Positions 1 to 9,764 are shown, numbered from the stretch's first letter. The stretch is 64,000 bases of DNA from Geodermatophilaceae bacterium URHA0031 (GCA_000620205.1 JHVP01000001.1:124001-188000), one strand, 5' to 3'. The notes: a model not told the origin generated them from the sequence alone. A program made the numbers and translations.

Positions 1-1225
1 TCACGAAGTTCATCGTGATCCCGACCTCGGCCAGCTGGGCCTGGACGGCGACCTGGTCCTCGGTCGGCTGGCCGAGCACGGTGACGTTGAAGTCGAAGCC
101 GTCCGGGAGGCCCGCCTCGGCGAGGAGCTGCTTGGCCTTGTCCGGGTCGTAGGCGTACTGCTCGTCGAGGGCGGGGTCGAACCCGGGGGCGTCCTCGGGG
201 AAGAACTGCGACGTGGCCCGGGAGCCCTCGTGCAGGTCGCTCACCAGCTTCTCGCGGTCGATCGCGTACCCGATGGCCTGCCGGGCCTGCTCCTTGCCGA
301 ACGCCGGGTTGACGGCCCCCGTCTTGTCCAGGAAGTAGAAGCCCACGATCGTGCCGCCCTGGCTCACCGTCTTCTGCCGCGACTCGACCAGGTCGATCGT
401 CGTCGGGTCGAGGATGCCGGCGACGTCGGCCTGACCGGAGACGACGGCGTTGGCCCGCGCCTGCGGGTCGGTGATCACCTTGAACACGATCGTGTCGTAG
501 GCCCAGTCATCGGCGTTGCGGGCGTCGTCGCTCTTCTCGAAGGAGTAGGTGCTCGCCCGCGTCGTGTCGTCCGTGTTCAGGGTGTACGCGCCCGAACCGT
601 CCGGCGTGGTCTCCAGCGAGGTGGGGTCGGCGACGCCGTCGGGGCCGACGATGACACCGGCGGTGTCGACCAGGTTGTTCTCCGGGGCCGTCTGCGGCTT
701 GGCCCAGGTGATGACGACGGTCTTCGGGTCGGGCGCCGAGACGTCGGTGATCTCCGACGCCTGGCCGGGGCCGAGCGAGCCGTAGGCCTCGAGGTCGGGG
801 TCGCTGCGGCGGTCCAGGTTGGCCTTGACCACGGCGGAGTCCAGCGGCTTGCCGTCGGTGAACGTCACGCCGTCGGTGAGCGTGAGCGTGGTCTGGGTGT
901 TGTCCGCGTTGTTGGAGAAGTCGCTGACCAGGCTGGGCGTCACCGTGCCGTCGGGAGCGGTCACGAACAGCGCGTCGTACATCGCGGAGAAGAACTCGAA
1001 CTGCCCCTGCGCGTACAGCAGCGGGTCGTAGCCGTTGGGCGCCGCGTCCGAGTCGAGGGCGATGGTCACGGTGTCGCTCTCGCTGGCACTGGCGGCCCCG
1101 CCGCCGCTGCCCCCGCCGCAGGCGGCGAGGGAGGTGAGCGCACCGGCGGCCAGGACGGCCACCCCGGTCCGCATCATCGACGGGCGGCGCAGGTCGAGAG
1201 GGTCGCGAGTCCTGAACGGGTTCAT
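1..1225 (-). CDS. ABC transporter solute-binding lipoprotein, family 5 (C-terminus outside window)
   Basis: This is an extracytoplasmic solute-binding protein of the peptide/nickel/opine type (SBP_bac_5). It would be lipid-anchored outside the membrane and pass a solute to an ABC permease that lies beyond the window. The start at 1225 has AAGGAG about 8 nt upstream on the minus strand. The first 36 residues form a signal peptide ending in the lipobox LAAC, followed by a Gly/Ser linker. The mature part begins with IALDSDAAPNGYDPLLYAQG, typical of the family. About 408 codons are present and the gene runs off the left edge. It is divergent from the IclR gene, with a copy of the island's 15-bp motif between them, so it is probably the uptake receptor for the catabolic island. 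The ligand is unknown; family membership is well supported. Confidence 0.88.
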   Translation of the reverse strand, partial: MNPFRTRDPLDLRRPSMMRTGVAVLAAGALTSLAACGGGSGGGAASASESDTVTIALDSDAAPNGYDPLLYAQGQFEFFSAMYDALFVTAPDGTVTPSLVSDFSNNADNTQTTLTLTDGVTFTDGKPLDSAVVKANLDRRSDPDLEAYGSLGPGQASEITDVSAPDPKTVVITWAKPQTAPENNLVDTAGVIVGPDGVADPTSLETTPDGSGAYTLNTDDTTRASTYSFEKSDDARNADDWAYDTIVFKVITDPQARANAVVSGQADVAGILDPTTIDLVESRQKTVSQGGTIVGFYFLDKTGAVNPAFGKEQARQAIGYAIDREKLVSDLHEGSRATSQFFPEDAPGFDPALDEQYAYDPDKAKQLLAEAGLPDGFDFNVTVLGQPTEDQVAVQAQLAEVGITMNFV

Positions 1226-1343
1226 CCGGTCTGGCTCCTTCGCTTCGTTACGGAGGGGTCACATCGGCCGGGGACTCGGCCGCACCGGGAGCCCGGCGTT
1301 GGCGGCAACGATGCGGGGGGCCGTGCCGTGACGTCAGGCACAA

Positions 1344-1358
1344 TGCCGTTCAATGGAA
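1344..1358 (+). promoter_or_regulatory. Putative IclR-type operator, copy A
   Basis: TGCCGTTCAATGGAA lies between the divergent solute-binding protein and iclR genes. It matches the motif at 2220, 8121 and 11873 except for an A in place of C near its right end. Position and recurrence suggest an autoregulatory operator read by the adjacent IclR protein; binding is inferred. Confidence 0.6.
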
Positions 1359-1405
1359 AGCAACTGTGGCGCGCGCCTCACCGATGATCACCAGGAGGAC
1401 GGCCG

Positions 1406-2209
1406 ATGACCGACGAGGACACCGCCGTCCGGGTGCGTGGCCGCCGCCCGCCGCAGGGCGAGCCGGTGGTCGACCGGGCGCTCGCGCTGCTGGGCGCCTT
1501 CGACGCCACCCACCCCTACCTGACGCTCAGCGAGCTCAGCCGGCGCAGCGGCATCCCGGCCAGCTCGGCGCTGCGGCTGGCCGGGCGGCTGCTGGAGTGG
1601 GGCGCCCTCGAGCGCGGGGAGGACGCCCGGTTCTCCATCGGGCTGCGGCTGTGGGAGGTCGCCTCGCTCACCCCGCGCGGGCACGGCCTGCGCCAGGTGG
1701 CGCTGCCGTTCATGGGCGACCTGGAGGAGGTCACCCGCCAGCACGTGCTGCTCGCCGTCCGCGAGGGCGAGGAGGCGCTGCTGGTGGAACGGCTGTCCTC
1801 GCACGGCGCCGTCGCCGCGCTGTACCGGCCCGGCGGCCGGATGCCGCTGCACTCCACCGGGGTCGGGCTGGTGCTGCTGGCCTTCGCCGACTCCGGCTTC
1901 CAGGAGCAGGTGCTCGCCCAGCCGCTGATCCACCAGCCGGAGAAGGTGCCCGTCTCCTCCGCCGCGCTGCGCCGGACGCTCGCCGAGATCCGCCGGGAGG
2001 GGCTGGCCACCTTCCGCCGGGGCGCACCCGGCCCGATCGTCTCGGTGGCCGCCCCCGTGCACGACGCGCAGGGCGCGGTCGTCGCGGCGCTGTCGGTCGT
2101 CGTCCCGGCGGAGAACGCCGAGCCCCGGCTGCTCGGTCCGGCGGTGCGCACCGCCGCCCGGGGCATCTCCCGGGGGCTGGGAGCCCGGCGGGCGCCCGGG
2201 GCGGGGTAG
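1406..2209 (+). CDS. IclR family transcriptional regulator
   Basis: Cytoplasmic DNA-binding regulator of 267 residues. The N-terminal winged helix-turn-helix spans roughly residues 20-80 (VVDRALALLGAF, then LSELSRRSGIPASSALRL). The C-terminal IclR effector-binding domain spans about 95-255, with the usual HSTGVGLVLLAF and ending in AAPVHDAQGAVVAALSVV. AGGAGG lies 6 nt before the ATG. The family typically senses small aromatic or sugar-acid ligands and controls neighbouring catabolic genes. Here the gene is divergent from a transporter lipoprotein and precedes an island whose units each carry a common 15-bp pseudo-palindrome, so it is the natural candidate regulator. The ligand cannot be read from the sequence; a flavonol or a ring-cleavage product would fit the gene content. 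Confidence 0.92.
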   Translation: MTDEDTAVRVRGRRPPQGEPVVDRALALLGAFDATHPYLTLSELSRRSGIPASSALRLAGRLLEWGALERGEDARFSIGLRLWEVASLTPRGHGLRQVALPFMGDLEEVTRQHVLLAVREGEEALLVERLSSHGAVAALYRPGGRMPLHSTGVGLVLLAFADSGFQEQVLAQPLIHQPEKVPVSSAALRRTLAEIRREGLATFRRGAPGPIVSVAAPVHDAQGAVVAALSVVVPAENAEPRLLGPAVRTAARGISRGLGARRAPGAG

Positions 2210-2219
2210 TCGACTCCTC

Positions 2220-2234
2220 TGCCATTGACCGGCA
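2220..2234 (+). promoter_or_regulatory. Putative IclR-type operator, copy B
   Basis: TGCCATTGACCGGCA; read on the minus strand it is TGCCGGTCAATGGCA, differing from copy C at two positions. It lies 66 bp before the esterase start, immediately after iclR, where it could control the esterase-glycosidase operon. Confidence 0.62.
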
Positions 2235-2299
2235 GCGGTGGTGATCACGGTGAGCGGCGTCACGCATGCTCGCGACACCGACGACCACCGAGGAGCGCC

Positions 2300-3276
2300 G
2301 TGCCGATCCACCCTGCCATCGCGTCGAACTTCCACCTGCTGGACGGGCTGACCTCGTTCGAGGCGGCCATGGCCGACCCGGACCAGCGGGCCCGGCTGGA
2401 CGAGTTCATGTCCCTCACCGGAGCGCCGCTGCCGCCTCAGGTGGAGACCCGGGACGAGACGGTCGGCGGTCCGCACGGGCCGGTCCCGGTGCGGGTCTAC
2501 CTGCCCGCGGACGCCGGCTCCGACCGGCCCGGCCTGGTCTGGCTGCACGGCGGCGCGTTCCTCGGCGGCGACCTGGACATGCCCGAGGCCGACTGGACCG
2601 CCCGGCAGATGGCCGACCGGGCCGGCGCGGTCGTGGTCAGCGTCGACTACCGGCTCTGCCACGACGGCATCCACTACCCGGTGCCGCACGACGACGTCGT
2701 GGCCGCGTTCCGGTGGACCCGGGACAACGCCGACGCGCTCGGCGTCGACCGCGGGCGCATCTCGCTCGGCGGCGCCAGCGCCGGCGGCAACCTCGCCATC
2801 GGGGTCGCGCTCAAGCTGCGCGACGCCGACGGCCAGCCGCCGGCCGCGCTGCTGCCGATCTACCCGGTGGCCCACTCCGTGCTCCCGCCGGCATCGGCGT
2901 CGCTGGCCGCGAAGATGGCCGAGGTCCCGGCCCTGCTCCGCTTCTTGCCGAAGGACACCGACTTCTTCAACACCAACTACCTGGGCGGCCCGCTGTCGAG
3001 CGCCGACGGCTACGCGTTCGGCGCCCTGGCCGTGCTCGACGGTCTCTGCCCCACGCTGGTCATCAACGCCGAGTACGACGACCTGCGGTCCTCCGGTGAG
3101 GCGTTCGTCGCGCAGCTCGCGCTCGCCGGCGTCGACGTCCGGCAGGTCACCGCGGTCGGCATGCTGCACGGCTTCCTCAACACCCGCCCGGACATCGAGC
3201 CGGTCGACCGCGCCCTGACCCTGATGGCCGACGTCGTCGCGACGGCCCGCGTCCCCGAGACCCTGGAGGTCCCCGC

Positions 3277-3280
<4 letters not shown>
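2300..3280 (+). CDS. Alpha/beta hydrolase, HSL-type (family IV) esterase
   Basis: Predicted cytoplasmic carboxylesterase of 326 residues. It has the oxyanion-hole motif HGGAF near residue 82, the nucleophile elbow GGASAGGN near residue 159 (the GDSAGG equivalent, with Ala in place of Asp), and a late GMLHGF carrying the likely catalytic His. The start chosen is GTG at 2300 because AGGAG sits 5 nt upstream; the frame stays open to 2225 but has no ribosome site there. The stop overlaps the glycosidase start as ATGA, so the two are translationally coupled. In this island it could remove acyl groups from a plant glycoside or cleave a depside ester. The substrate is inferred from context only. Confidence 0.85.
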
Positions 3281-4452
<1,172 letters not shown>

Positions 4453-4464
4453 CCCGGTCGGCGC

Positions 4465-5481
4465 TCACCCGGCCCGGGGGTCGACGTGGACCTTCGGGCC
4501 GGGACCGGCGCCCTCGGGGCGCCCGCCGGCGAGGACGGCGGCCACCCCGTCGAGCCCGACGGTCGCCGCGACCAGCGGCCGCGGGTCCACCGCACCGCCG
4601 GCGTAGGCGGCGATGGTGGCGTCCAGGCCCGGGGACCCCGAGAGGATCCCGACCGCGGTGACGTCCTTGAGCAGCAGCGTCCGGGTGTCGACGGTGCTCG
4701 GCGTGCCGGCGATGCCGATGCACACCAGCCGGCCGGCGGGCTGGACCAGGTCCAGCGCCAGTGCCGGCGAACCGGCCGCGGTGGAGGCGTCGACGACGGC
4801 GTCGAACGGCAGGTCCGGCAGCGTCTCCCGGGTCCAGGCGGAGTGGAACCCGAGCCCCCGGGCGAAGGCCAGGGACTCGCCGGTGACCCCCAGCAGGTGC
4901 ACCTCGGCCCCGGACGCGCGCAGGAACAGCGCCGTCAGCAGCCCGATCGTCCCCGGGCCGAGGACCAGGGCCCGTTCACCGGCCCCGACCTCCGCGGCGT
5001 GCGCCGCCCGCCATGCGTTGCCGCCCGGCTCGACCAGCGCGCCGAGGACCTCGTCGACGGTGCCCGGGAGCTCCTTCAACGACCAGGCGGGGACGGCAAG
5101 CTGCTCGGCCAGCGCCCCGGGCCGGTCGCCCCGGATGCCGACCTCCTGGCGGTGCTCGCACACGTGCTGCTGCCCCCGCCGGCAGGGCCGGCAGACCCGG
5201 TCGCCGAGCATCGTGTCGCCCATCACCCGCCGGCCCAGCCAGGCCGGGTCGACGCCGTCGCCGACCTGCGTGACCCGGCCGCACCACTCGTGCCCGGGCC
5301 GCAGCGGGTAGGAGGAGTGGCCGGTCTGCAGGTAGGACAGCTCACCGGTGAACAGCTCGACGTCGGTGCCGCAGACACCGACCCGCTCGACCTCGACGAC
5401 GACGTCGCCGGGCGCCGCCACCGGTACGGGCACCTCCTGGACCGAGCCCTCACCGGGGCCGGTCAGCACGAACGCCCGCAT
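4465..5481 (-). CDS. Zinc-dependent alcohol/sugar dehydrogenase (glucose-dehydrogenase-like)
   Basis: Medium-chain NAD(P)-dependent dehydrogenase of 338 residues. Catalytic-zinc motifs are VGVCGTD (C37) and GHEW (H64, E65); the Rossmann motif LGPGTIG comes near residue 205. The structural-zinc loop has three obvious Cys (97, 100, 108) rather than four. The start at 5481 (MRAFVLTG) is the family-like one; 5505 is an alternative that would overlap the divergent dehydratase start. Next to an IlvD/Edd sugar-acid dehydratase and a KDG-aldolase-like protein it fits the first step of a non-phosphorylative sugar oxidation route, perhaps acting on glucose freed by the GH1 enzyme. The exact sugar is not determined. 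Confidence 0.85.
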   Translation of the reverse strand: MRAFVLTGPGEGSVQEVPVPVAAPGDVVVEVERVGVCGTDVELFTGELSYLQTGHSSYPLRPGHEWCGRVTQVGDGVDPAWLGRRVMGDTMLGDRVCRPCRRGQQHVCEHRQEVGIRGDRPGALAEQLAVPAWSLKELPGTVDEVLGALVEPGGNAWRAAHAAEVGAGERALVLGPGTIGLLTALFLRASGAEVHLLGVTGESLAFARGLGFHSAWTRETLPDLPFDAVVDASTAAGSPALALDLVQPAGRLVCIGIAGTPSTVDTRTLLLKDVTAVGILSGSPGLDATIAAYAGGAVDPRPLVAATVGLDGVAAVLAGGRPEGAGPGPKVHVDPRAG

Positions 5482-5503
5482 GGTCTGCGCGCGGGAGGAG
5501 GAC

Positions 5504-7234
5504 ATGGGCGCAAGGATGGCGGTCGTGGCCCTCCGCAGCACGCAGTGGTACTCCGGCGACGTCCGCAACGCCTACATCCACCGGGCGTGGATGCGCCGCG
5601 GCGCCCCGGACGACGCCTTCGACCGCCCGCAGATCGCCATCGCGAACACCGCCTCGGACCTCGTGCCGTGCAACCGGCACCTGTCCGAGGTGGCCGCCGC
5701 GGTCCGCGACGGCGTCCACGCCGCCGGCGGTACGCCGCTGGAGCTGCCGGTGATGGGCCTGGGCGAGACGCAGGTCCGGCCGACGGCGATGCTGTGGCGC
5801 AACCTCGCCGCGATGCAGATGGAGGAGGCGTTCCGCGCCAACCCGGTGGACGGGCTGGTGCTGCTCGGCGGCTGCGACAAGACGATCCCGTCGCTGCTCA
5901 TGGCTGCCGCGTCGGTCGACCTGCCCGCCGTCGTCGTCCCCGGCGGTCCGATGCTCACCGGCACGTTCCGCGGGGTGCCGCTGGGCTGCGGCACCGACGT
6001 GTTCCGGCTGTCGGAGGAGGTCCGCGCGGGCACGCTCTCGGCGGCGGAGTTCACCCGGTCGGAGTCGGCGATGATCCGCAGCCGCGGGCACTGCAACACG
6101 ATGGGCACCGCCTCCACCATGGCGCTGGTCGCCGAGGCGCTGGGCACCGTTCTCCCCGGCGTCGCCGGGACGCCGGCCGCGGACAGCCGGCTGCTGGAGG
6201 CCGCGCACGGCACCGGCCGGCTCGCGGTGGAGATGGTCGCCGCCGACCGCCGGCCGAGCACGTTCCTGACCGAGGCGTCCTTCGCCAACGCGATCGTGGC
6301 GCTGGCCGCTGTCGGCGGGTCCACCAACGCCGTGGTCCACCTGCTGGCGATCGCCGGGCGGCTCGGCATCGAGCTGACCCTCGACGACTTCGACCGGATC
6401 GGCTCCGGGGTGCCGGTGCTGGTCGACCTGCTGCCGGCCGGCCGGTTCCTGATGGAGGACCTCCACCGCGCCGGCGGGCTGCTCGCCGTCCTGGCCGAGG
6501 TCCGCGACCTGCTCGACCCGACCGCCCTGACCGTCACCGGGAAGCCGCTGGTCGAGTACCTGGACGACGCGCCGATCTGGGACACCGAGGTCATCCGGTC
6601 ACGCCGCGAGCCCCTGGTGGAGCACGGCGGCATCGCCGTCCTGCGCGGCAACCTGGCCCCCCGTGGCGCGGTCGTCAAGCCGGCCGCGGCGTCGCCGCAC
6701 CTGATGCGCCACCGCGGCCCTGCGGTCGTCTTCGACTCGATCGAGGACTTCCACGCCCGCATCGACGACCCGGACCTCGACGTCGACGCCGACTCGGTGC
6801 TCGTGCTGCGCGGCTGCGGGCCCCGGGGCTACCCCGGCATGCCGGAGGTGTCGAACATGCCGCTGCCGAGGAAGCTGCTCGAGCAGGGGGTGCGGGACAT
6901 GGTCCGGGTCTGCGACGGGCGGATGAGCGGCACCGCCTACGGCACCGTCGTCCTGCACGTGGCACCCGAGGCCGCCGCCGGTGGACCGCTCGCCCTGGTG
7001 CGGACCGGGGACGTGATCAGCCTCGACGTCGAGACCCGGCGCATCGACGTCGAGGTGCCCGCCGACGAGCTGGCCGCCCGCACGCCGCCCGAGGCGACCG
7101 TCGCCGCGTTCGCCGCCCCCCGCCGCGGCTGGGAGCGGCTCTACGTCGACCACGTGCTGCAGGCCGACACCGGCGCGGACCTGGACTTCCTCGTCGGCTC
7201 GAGCGGGTCGCAGGTCAGCCGCGAGTCGCACTGA
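5504..7234 (+). CDS. IlvD/Edd family sugar-acid dehydratase
   Basis: Iron-sulfur dehydratase of 576 residues, related to dihydroxy-acid dehydratase and to arabinonate, xylonate and gluconate dehydratases. The three cluster cysteines appear in family positions: C56 in SDLVPCN, C124 in LGGCDKTIPS and C197 in RGHCNTMG. The C-terminal domain has GPRGYPGMPE and DGRMSGTAYG. The ATG at 5504 follows GGGAGGAG; ATG 5516 is a weaker alternative. The gene diverges from the sugar dehydrogenase with only about 22 bp between starts. Neighbouring sugar dehydrogenase and DHDPS-family aldolase suggest that it converts an aldonate to its 2-keto-3-deoxy acid rather than making branched-chain amino acids. Confidence 0.9.
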   Translation: MGARMAVVALRSTQWYSGDVRNAYIHRAWMRRGAPDDAFDRPQIAIANTASDLVPCNRHLSEVAAAVRDGVHAAGGTPLELPVMGLGETQVRPTAMLWRNLAAMQMEEAFRANPVDGLVLLGGCDKTIPSLLMAAASVDLPAVVVPGGPMLTGTFRGVPLGCGTDVFRLSEEVRAGTLSAAEFTRSESAMIRSRGHCNTMGTASTMALVAEALGTVLPGVAGTPAADSRLLEAAHGTGRLAVEMVAADRRPSTFLTEASFANAIVALAAVGGSTNAVVHLLAIAGRLGIELTLDDFDRIGSGVPVLVDLLPAGRFLMEDLHRAGGLLAVLAEVRDLLDPTALTVTGKPLVEYLDDAPIWDTEVIRSRREPLVEHGGIAVLRGNLAPRGAVVKPAAASPHLMRHRGPAVVFDSIEDFHARIDDPDLDVDADSVLVLRGCGPRGYPGMPEVSNMPLPRKLLEQGVRDMVRVCDGRMSGTAYGTVVLHVAPEAAAGGPLALVRTGDVISLDVETRRIDVEVPADELAARTPPEATVAAFAAPRRGWERLYVDHVLQADTGADLDFLVGSSGSQVSRESH

Positions 7235-7241
7235 CGAAGGA

Positions 7242-7290
7242 CCCCGTCCTCCCCACCCTTCGCACGCTCAGGGCGGGGCCCGGGACGGGG
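7242..7290. terminator. Inverted repeat between convergent genes
   Basis: CCCCGTCC (7242-7249) and GGACGGGG (7283-7290) form a GC-rich stem with a long, partly structured loop between the convergent dehydratase and aldolase genes. It has no T-run. It is a plausible bidirectional terminator. Confidence 0.45.
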
Positions 7291-7318
7291 CCGTTCCAGC
7301 ACGTCACCACGCAACCAG

Positions 7319-8080
7319 TCAGAAACCGACCCGGGTCACGACGGAGGTGCCGAACCGCTCGGCGGTCGCGCGCTTGTAGGCGGCCGGGAAGTCGGCGGCG
7401 GCGGCCCGGTCGGCGGCGGCGGCGCGCACCTGGGCGGCGCCGTCGCCGGCGAGCGCCGCGACGCAGTCCTCGGGGGCCATGTTGGCGGCCGCCACCAGGC
7501 CGCCGGCGGCGCCGATCGTCCCGCACAGGCTGAGCAGGCTGGTCGCGCCGGTGTAGAGGTCGCCGCCGAAGACCTCCCGCTCGTGCAGCAGCCGGGCGGC
7601 GTCCCCCGAGGAGTCCTTCAGCCCGCTCACCGGCAGCTCGGGCAGCAGCTCCACCGGGATGCCGGGCAGGGACGCCCCCGGGAAGTGGTAGGCGAGCAGC
7701 GGACCGGTCGCCGCCTTCGCGACCGCCTCGTAGTAGGGCCGCGGGTCGGCGACGCCGGGCGGGGAGAGCGCGAGCACGGCGTCGGCGCCGGCATCGAAGG
7801 CGCGCCCGGTCAGCTCCGCGGCCTGCCGCCCGGTCGGTGCACCGGCGCCGGCGAGCACGGGGACGTCGGAGGGCACGGCCGCGCGGACGGCGGCGACGAG
7901 CTCGTCCCGGTCGGCCGGGGTGAGCGTGGCCGCCTCCCCCGTCGTCCCGGCGACCAGGACGCAGCGCACGCCGAGCTCGGTCAGCCGCGCCGCGAGGTCG
8001 GCGGTGGCCGGCGCGTCCAGCGCGCCGTCGGGGTGGAAGAGGGTGACCAGTGCGACGCCGACGCCGGTGAAGAGGGCCAT
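7319..8080 (-). CDS. Dihydrodipicolinate synthase/KDG aldolase family protein
   Basis: Class I lyase/aldolase of the DHDPS/N-acetylneuraminate lyase superfamily, 253 residues, a little shorter than the usual 290-300. Family motifs are GTTGE (45-49), the tyrosine of YHFPG (Y131) and the Schiff-base lysine K155 in LKDSS. The ATG at 8080 is preferred because AGGA lies about 8 nt upstream; ATG 8089 abuts that sequence. Being beside a sugar-acid dehydratase and sugar dehydrogenase, it most likely splits a 2-keto-3-deoxy sugar acid into pyruvate and an aldehyde, not lysine biosynthesis. Its promoter region, shared with the divergent cupin gene, contains operator copy C. Confidence 0.85.
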   Translation of the reverse strand: MALFTGVGVALVTLFHPDGALDAPATADLAARLTELGVRCVLVAGTTGEAATLTPADRDELVAAVRAAVPSDVPVLAGAGAPTGRQAAELTGRAFDAGADAVLALSPPGVADPRPYYEAVAKAATGPLLAYHFPGASLPGIPVELLPELPVSGLKDSSGDAARLLHEREVFGGDLYTGATSLLSLCGTIGAAGGLVAAANMAPEDCVAALAGDGAAQVRAAAADRAAAADFPAAYKRATAERFGTSVVTRVGF

Positions 8081-8120
8081 GCCGCTCATCCTGCCCCGGG
8101 AACGGCGTCCAGAGGATGGT

Positions 8121-8135
8121 TGCCGCCCAATGGCA
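8121..8135 (+). promoter_or_regulatory. Putative IclR-type operator, copy C
   Basis: TGCCGCCCAATGGCA, with TGCC/GGCA arms, lies between the divergent aldolase and quercetinase-like genes, 41 bp from the former and 74 bp from the latter. Compared with copy D it differs at one base. Confidence 0.65.
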
Positions 8136-8208
8136 CCGGGCTGGGCCGCGGTGACCGCGGTCACCGAAGCTCGGACCTGTCGACGTCGACCCCGAACCGG
8201 GAGCACCC

Positions 8209-8769
8209 ATGAGCTTCGAGTACCTGATCGACCCTGCGAAGGGCCCGCAGTGGAAGGGCGTGCTGCCCGGCAAGCCGCAGCCCTACGTCCTGCGCAAGGG
8301 CGAGGGCGAGCACGCCAAGCTCTTCGGCGACGTGTTCAGCGTCCTGCTCTCCGGCGACGAGACCGAGAACCAGTTCGGCATCATCGTCAGCGAGTCCCCG
8401 GCCGGCGACGTCATCCCGACCCACTCGCACAACGCCACGCACGAGACCTTCTACGTGCTCGAGGGCACGGTGCGGCTGTTCTTCGAGGACGGCGAGGGCG
8501 CCAAGCAGTCCCAGCTGCTCGCCCCCGGCGACTTCGGCTTCGTGCCGGCCGGCTTCGCGCACGCCTACCAGATCGTCACCGACGCCCGGATGATGGGCAC
8601 GCTGTCCGGCGGCTTCGAGCGCTTCTTCCAGCACATGGGCACCCCGACGGACTCCACCAGCCCCGACCAGCCGCCGTTCATCCCGGACTTCCCGCGCATG
8701 CAGGCGGCGGCGCAGCAGCACAACATGCAGTTCCTGCGCGACTTCGAGTGGCCCGAGCCCACCTCCTGA
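8209..8769 (+). CDS. Monocupin quercetinase-like dioxygenase
   Basis: Single-domain cupin of 186 residues. Motif 1 supplies H72, H74 and E79 (THSHNATHE, G66 and G86 in register). Motif 2 is GDFGFVPAGFAH with H118 as the fourth metal ligand. Sequence and length resemble actinobacterial monocupin quercetin 2,3-dioxygenases, which open the C-ring of flavonols, releasing CO and a depside, often with Ni or Co as the metal. It is cytoplasmic, with no signal peptide. It is followed by an alpha/beta hydrolase that could cleave the depside, and preceded by operator copy C. Other cupins can look similar, so the specific substrate is likely rather than shown; the GH1 enzyme and aromatic-degradation neighbours strengthen it. 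Confidence 0.82.
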   Translation: MSFEYLIDPAKGPQWKGVLPGKPQPYVLRKGEGEHAKLFGDVFSVLLSGDETENQFGIIVSESPAGDVIPTHSHNATHETFYVLEGTVRLFFEDGEGAKQSQLLAPGDFGFVPAGFAHAYQIVTDARMMGTLSGGFERFFQHMGTPTDSTSPDQPPFIPDFPRMQAAAQQHNMQFLRDFEWPEPTS

Positions 8770-8792
8770 GCTCCGATCCGCCGCCCGTCCAC

Positions 8793-8835
8793 GGGGTTCG
8801 GCGCCGAACCCCCGTCGGGGTTCGGCGCCGGACCC
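8793..8835. terminator. Two nearly identical palindromes between cupin and hydrolase genes
   Basis: A perfect 20-bp palindrome (8793-8812, GGGGTTCGGC and its complement) is followed at 8817-8835 by a second copy with one arm mismatch. They lie in the 83-bp gap after the quercetinase-like gene. They may be an intercistronic attenuator or mRNA-stabilising stem-loops that let the cupin be made in excess over the downstream genes. No T-run is present. Confidence 0.5.
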
Positions 8836-8852
8836 GTGTCCTGAGGAGACCC

Positions 8853-9764
8853 GTGCCCACGCCTGCCCTGCCGCTCCCCCTGCCGGCGCACACCGCACCG
8901 CTGCCGCCCGCCCGCAGCGGCGCCGGCGGCGTCCGAGTGCTCGCCGGCGTGCCGTACGCGGCGCTGCCCGGTGCCCGGCCGCTGGAGCTGGACCTGTACC
9001 TCCCGGTGGACGCCACCCCCGCACCGGTCGTCGTCTTCCTGCACGGCGGCGGCTGGCGGCTCGGCAGCCGGCACTCCGCCGGCCCGGCCTACCGGGGTGC
9101 GGACCCGACGCCGTTCGAGCAGGTGGCGCAGGCCGGGATCGCGGTGGCCAGCATCGACTACCGGCTCTCCGGCGAGGCGGTCTGGCCCGCGCAGCTGCAC
9201 GACGCCAAGGCGGCCGTCCGCTGGCTCCGCGAGCGCGCGGCCGAGCTGGGCGTCGACCCCGGCCGGATCGCCTCCTGGGGCGAGTCGGCCGGCGGCCACC
9301 TGGCCGAGCTGCTCGGCCTGACCCCGGACGACGCGGCGCTCGAGGGCGAGGTCGGGGTGACCGGGCCGTCGAGCCGGGTCACCGCCGTCGCCGCCTGGTA
9401 CGCCCCCAGCGACGTCGCCGCGGTGGCCACCGACAACGGCGCCGACCCGGCCGACCCGGCCAGCCGGGAGGCGCAGCTGCTCGGCGCCCCGCCTCCCGAG
9501 GTGCCCGGACGCGCCGCGCAGGCGAGCCCGCTGAGCCACGCCTCCCCCGCCGCACCGCCGGTCCTGCTGCTGCACGGGCGGGACGACCGCTTCGTGTCCT
9601 GCGCGCAGAGCGAGCGCCTGGCCGCGGTGCTGCCCGACGTCGAGCTGCACACCTACCCCGGCGCCGACCACATGTGGCTCGGCGCCCCCGACGCCGCCGC
9701 GGACGCGCTCGACCGCACCGTCGCCTTCCTGCGGCGGCAGCTCATCGAGGAGGACCGGACATGA
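8853..9764 (+). CDS. Alpha/beta hydrolase (BD-FAE-like esterase)
   Basis: Serine hydrolase of 303 residues. HGGGW with H64 forms the oxyanion hole, GESAGG holds the nucleophile S145, and the acid and His follow in HGRDDRF and GADHMW. The GTG at 8853 is preceded by GAGGAG; the open frame extends much further upstream but crosses the cupin gene. The stop overlaps the FAH-family start (ATGA). Directly after a quercetinase-like gene, the best guess is hydrolysis of the 2-protocatechuoyl-phloroglucinol-carboxylate depside to protocatechuate and a phloroglucinol acid. That role is an inference from order, not from a diagnostic motif. Confidence 0.83.
   Translation: MPTPALPLPLPAHTAPLPPARSGAGGVRVLAGVPYAALPGARPLELDLYLPVDATPAPVVVFLHGGGWRLGSRHSAGPAYRGADPTPFEQVAQAGIAVASIDYRLSGEAVWPAQLHDAKAAVRWLRERAAELGVDPGRIASWGESAGGHLAELLGLTPDDAALEGEVGVTGPSSRVTAVAAWYAPSDVAAVATDNGADPADPASREAQLLGAPPPEVPGRAAQASPLSHASPAAPPVLLLHGRDDRFVSCAQSERLAAVLPDVELHTYPGADHMWLGAPDAAADALDRTVAFLRRQLIEEDRT

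Noticed and set aside
1388-3169. 593-codon minus-strand open frame opposite iclR and esterase
   Set aside because: Antisense to two well-supported genes and lacking any recognisable motif.
5504-7234. Branched-chain amino-acid IlvD
   Set aside because: No ilv genes nearby; sugar dehydrogenase and KDG-aldolase-like partners indicate a sugar-acid dehydratase.
4486-7533. 1015-codon plus-strand open frame spanning dehydrogenase and dehydratase genes
   Set aside because: Composition typical of an off-frame reading; the in-frame IlvD/Edd protein with all three cluster cysteines is the real gene.
7319-8080. Lysine-pathway dihydrodipicolinate synthase
   Set aside because: Family fold is right, but the neighbouring sugar-acid dehydratase and dehydrogenase and shared operator argue for a sugar-acid aldolase.
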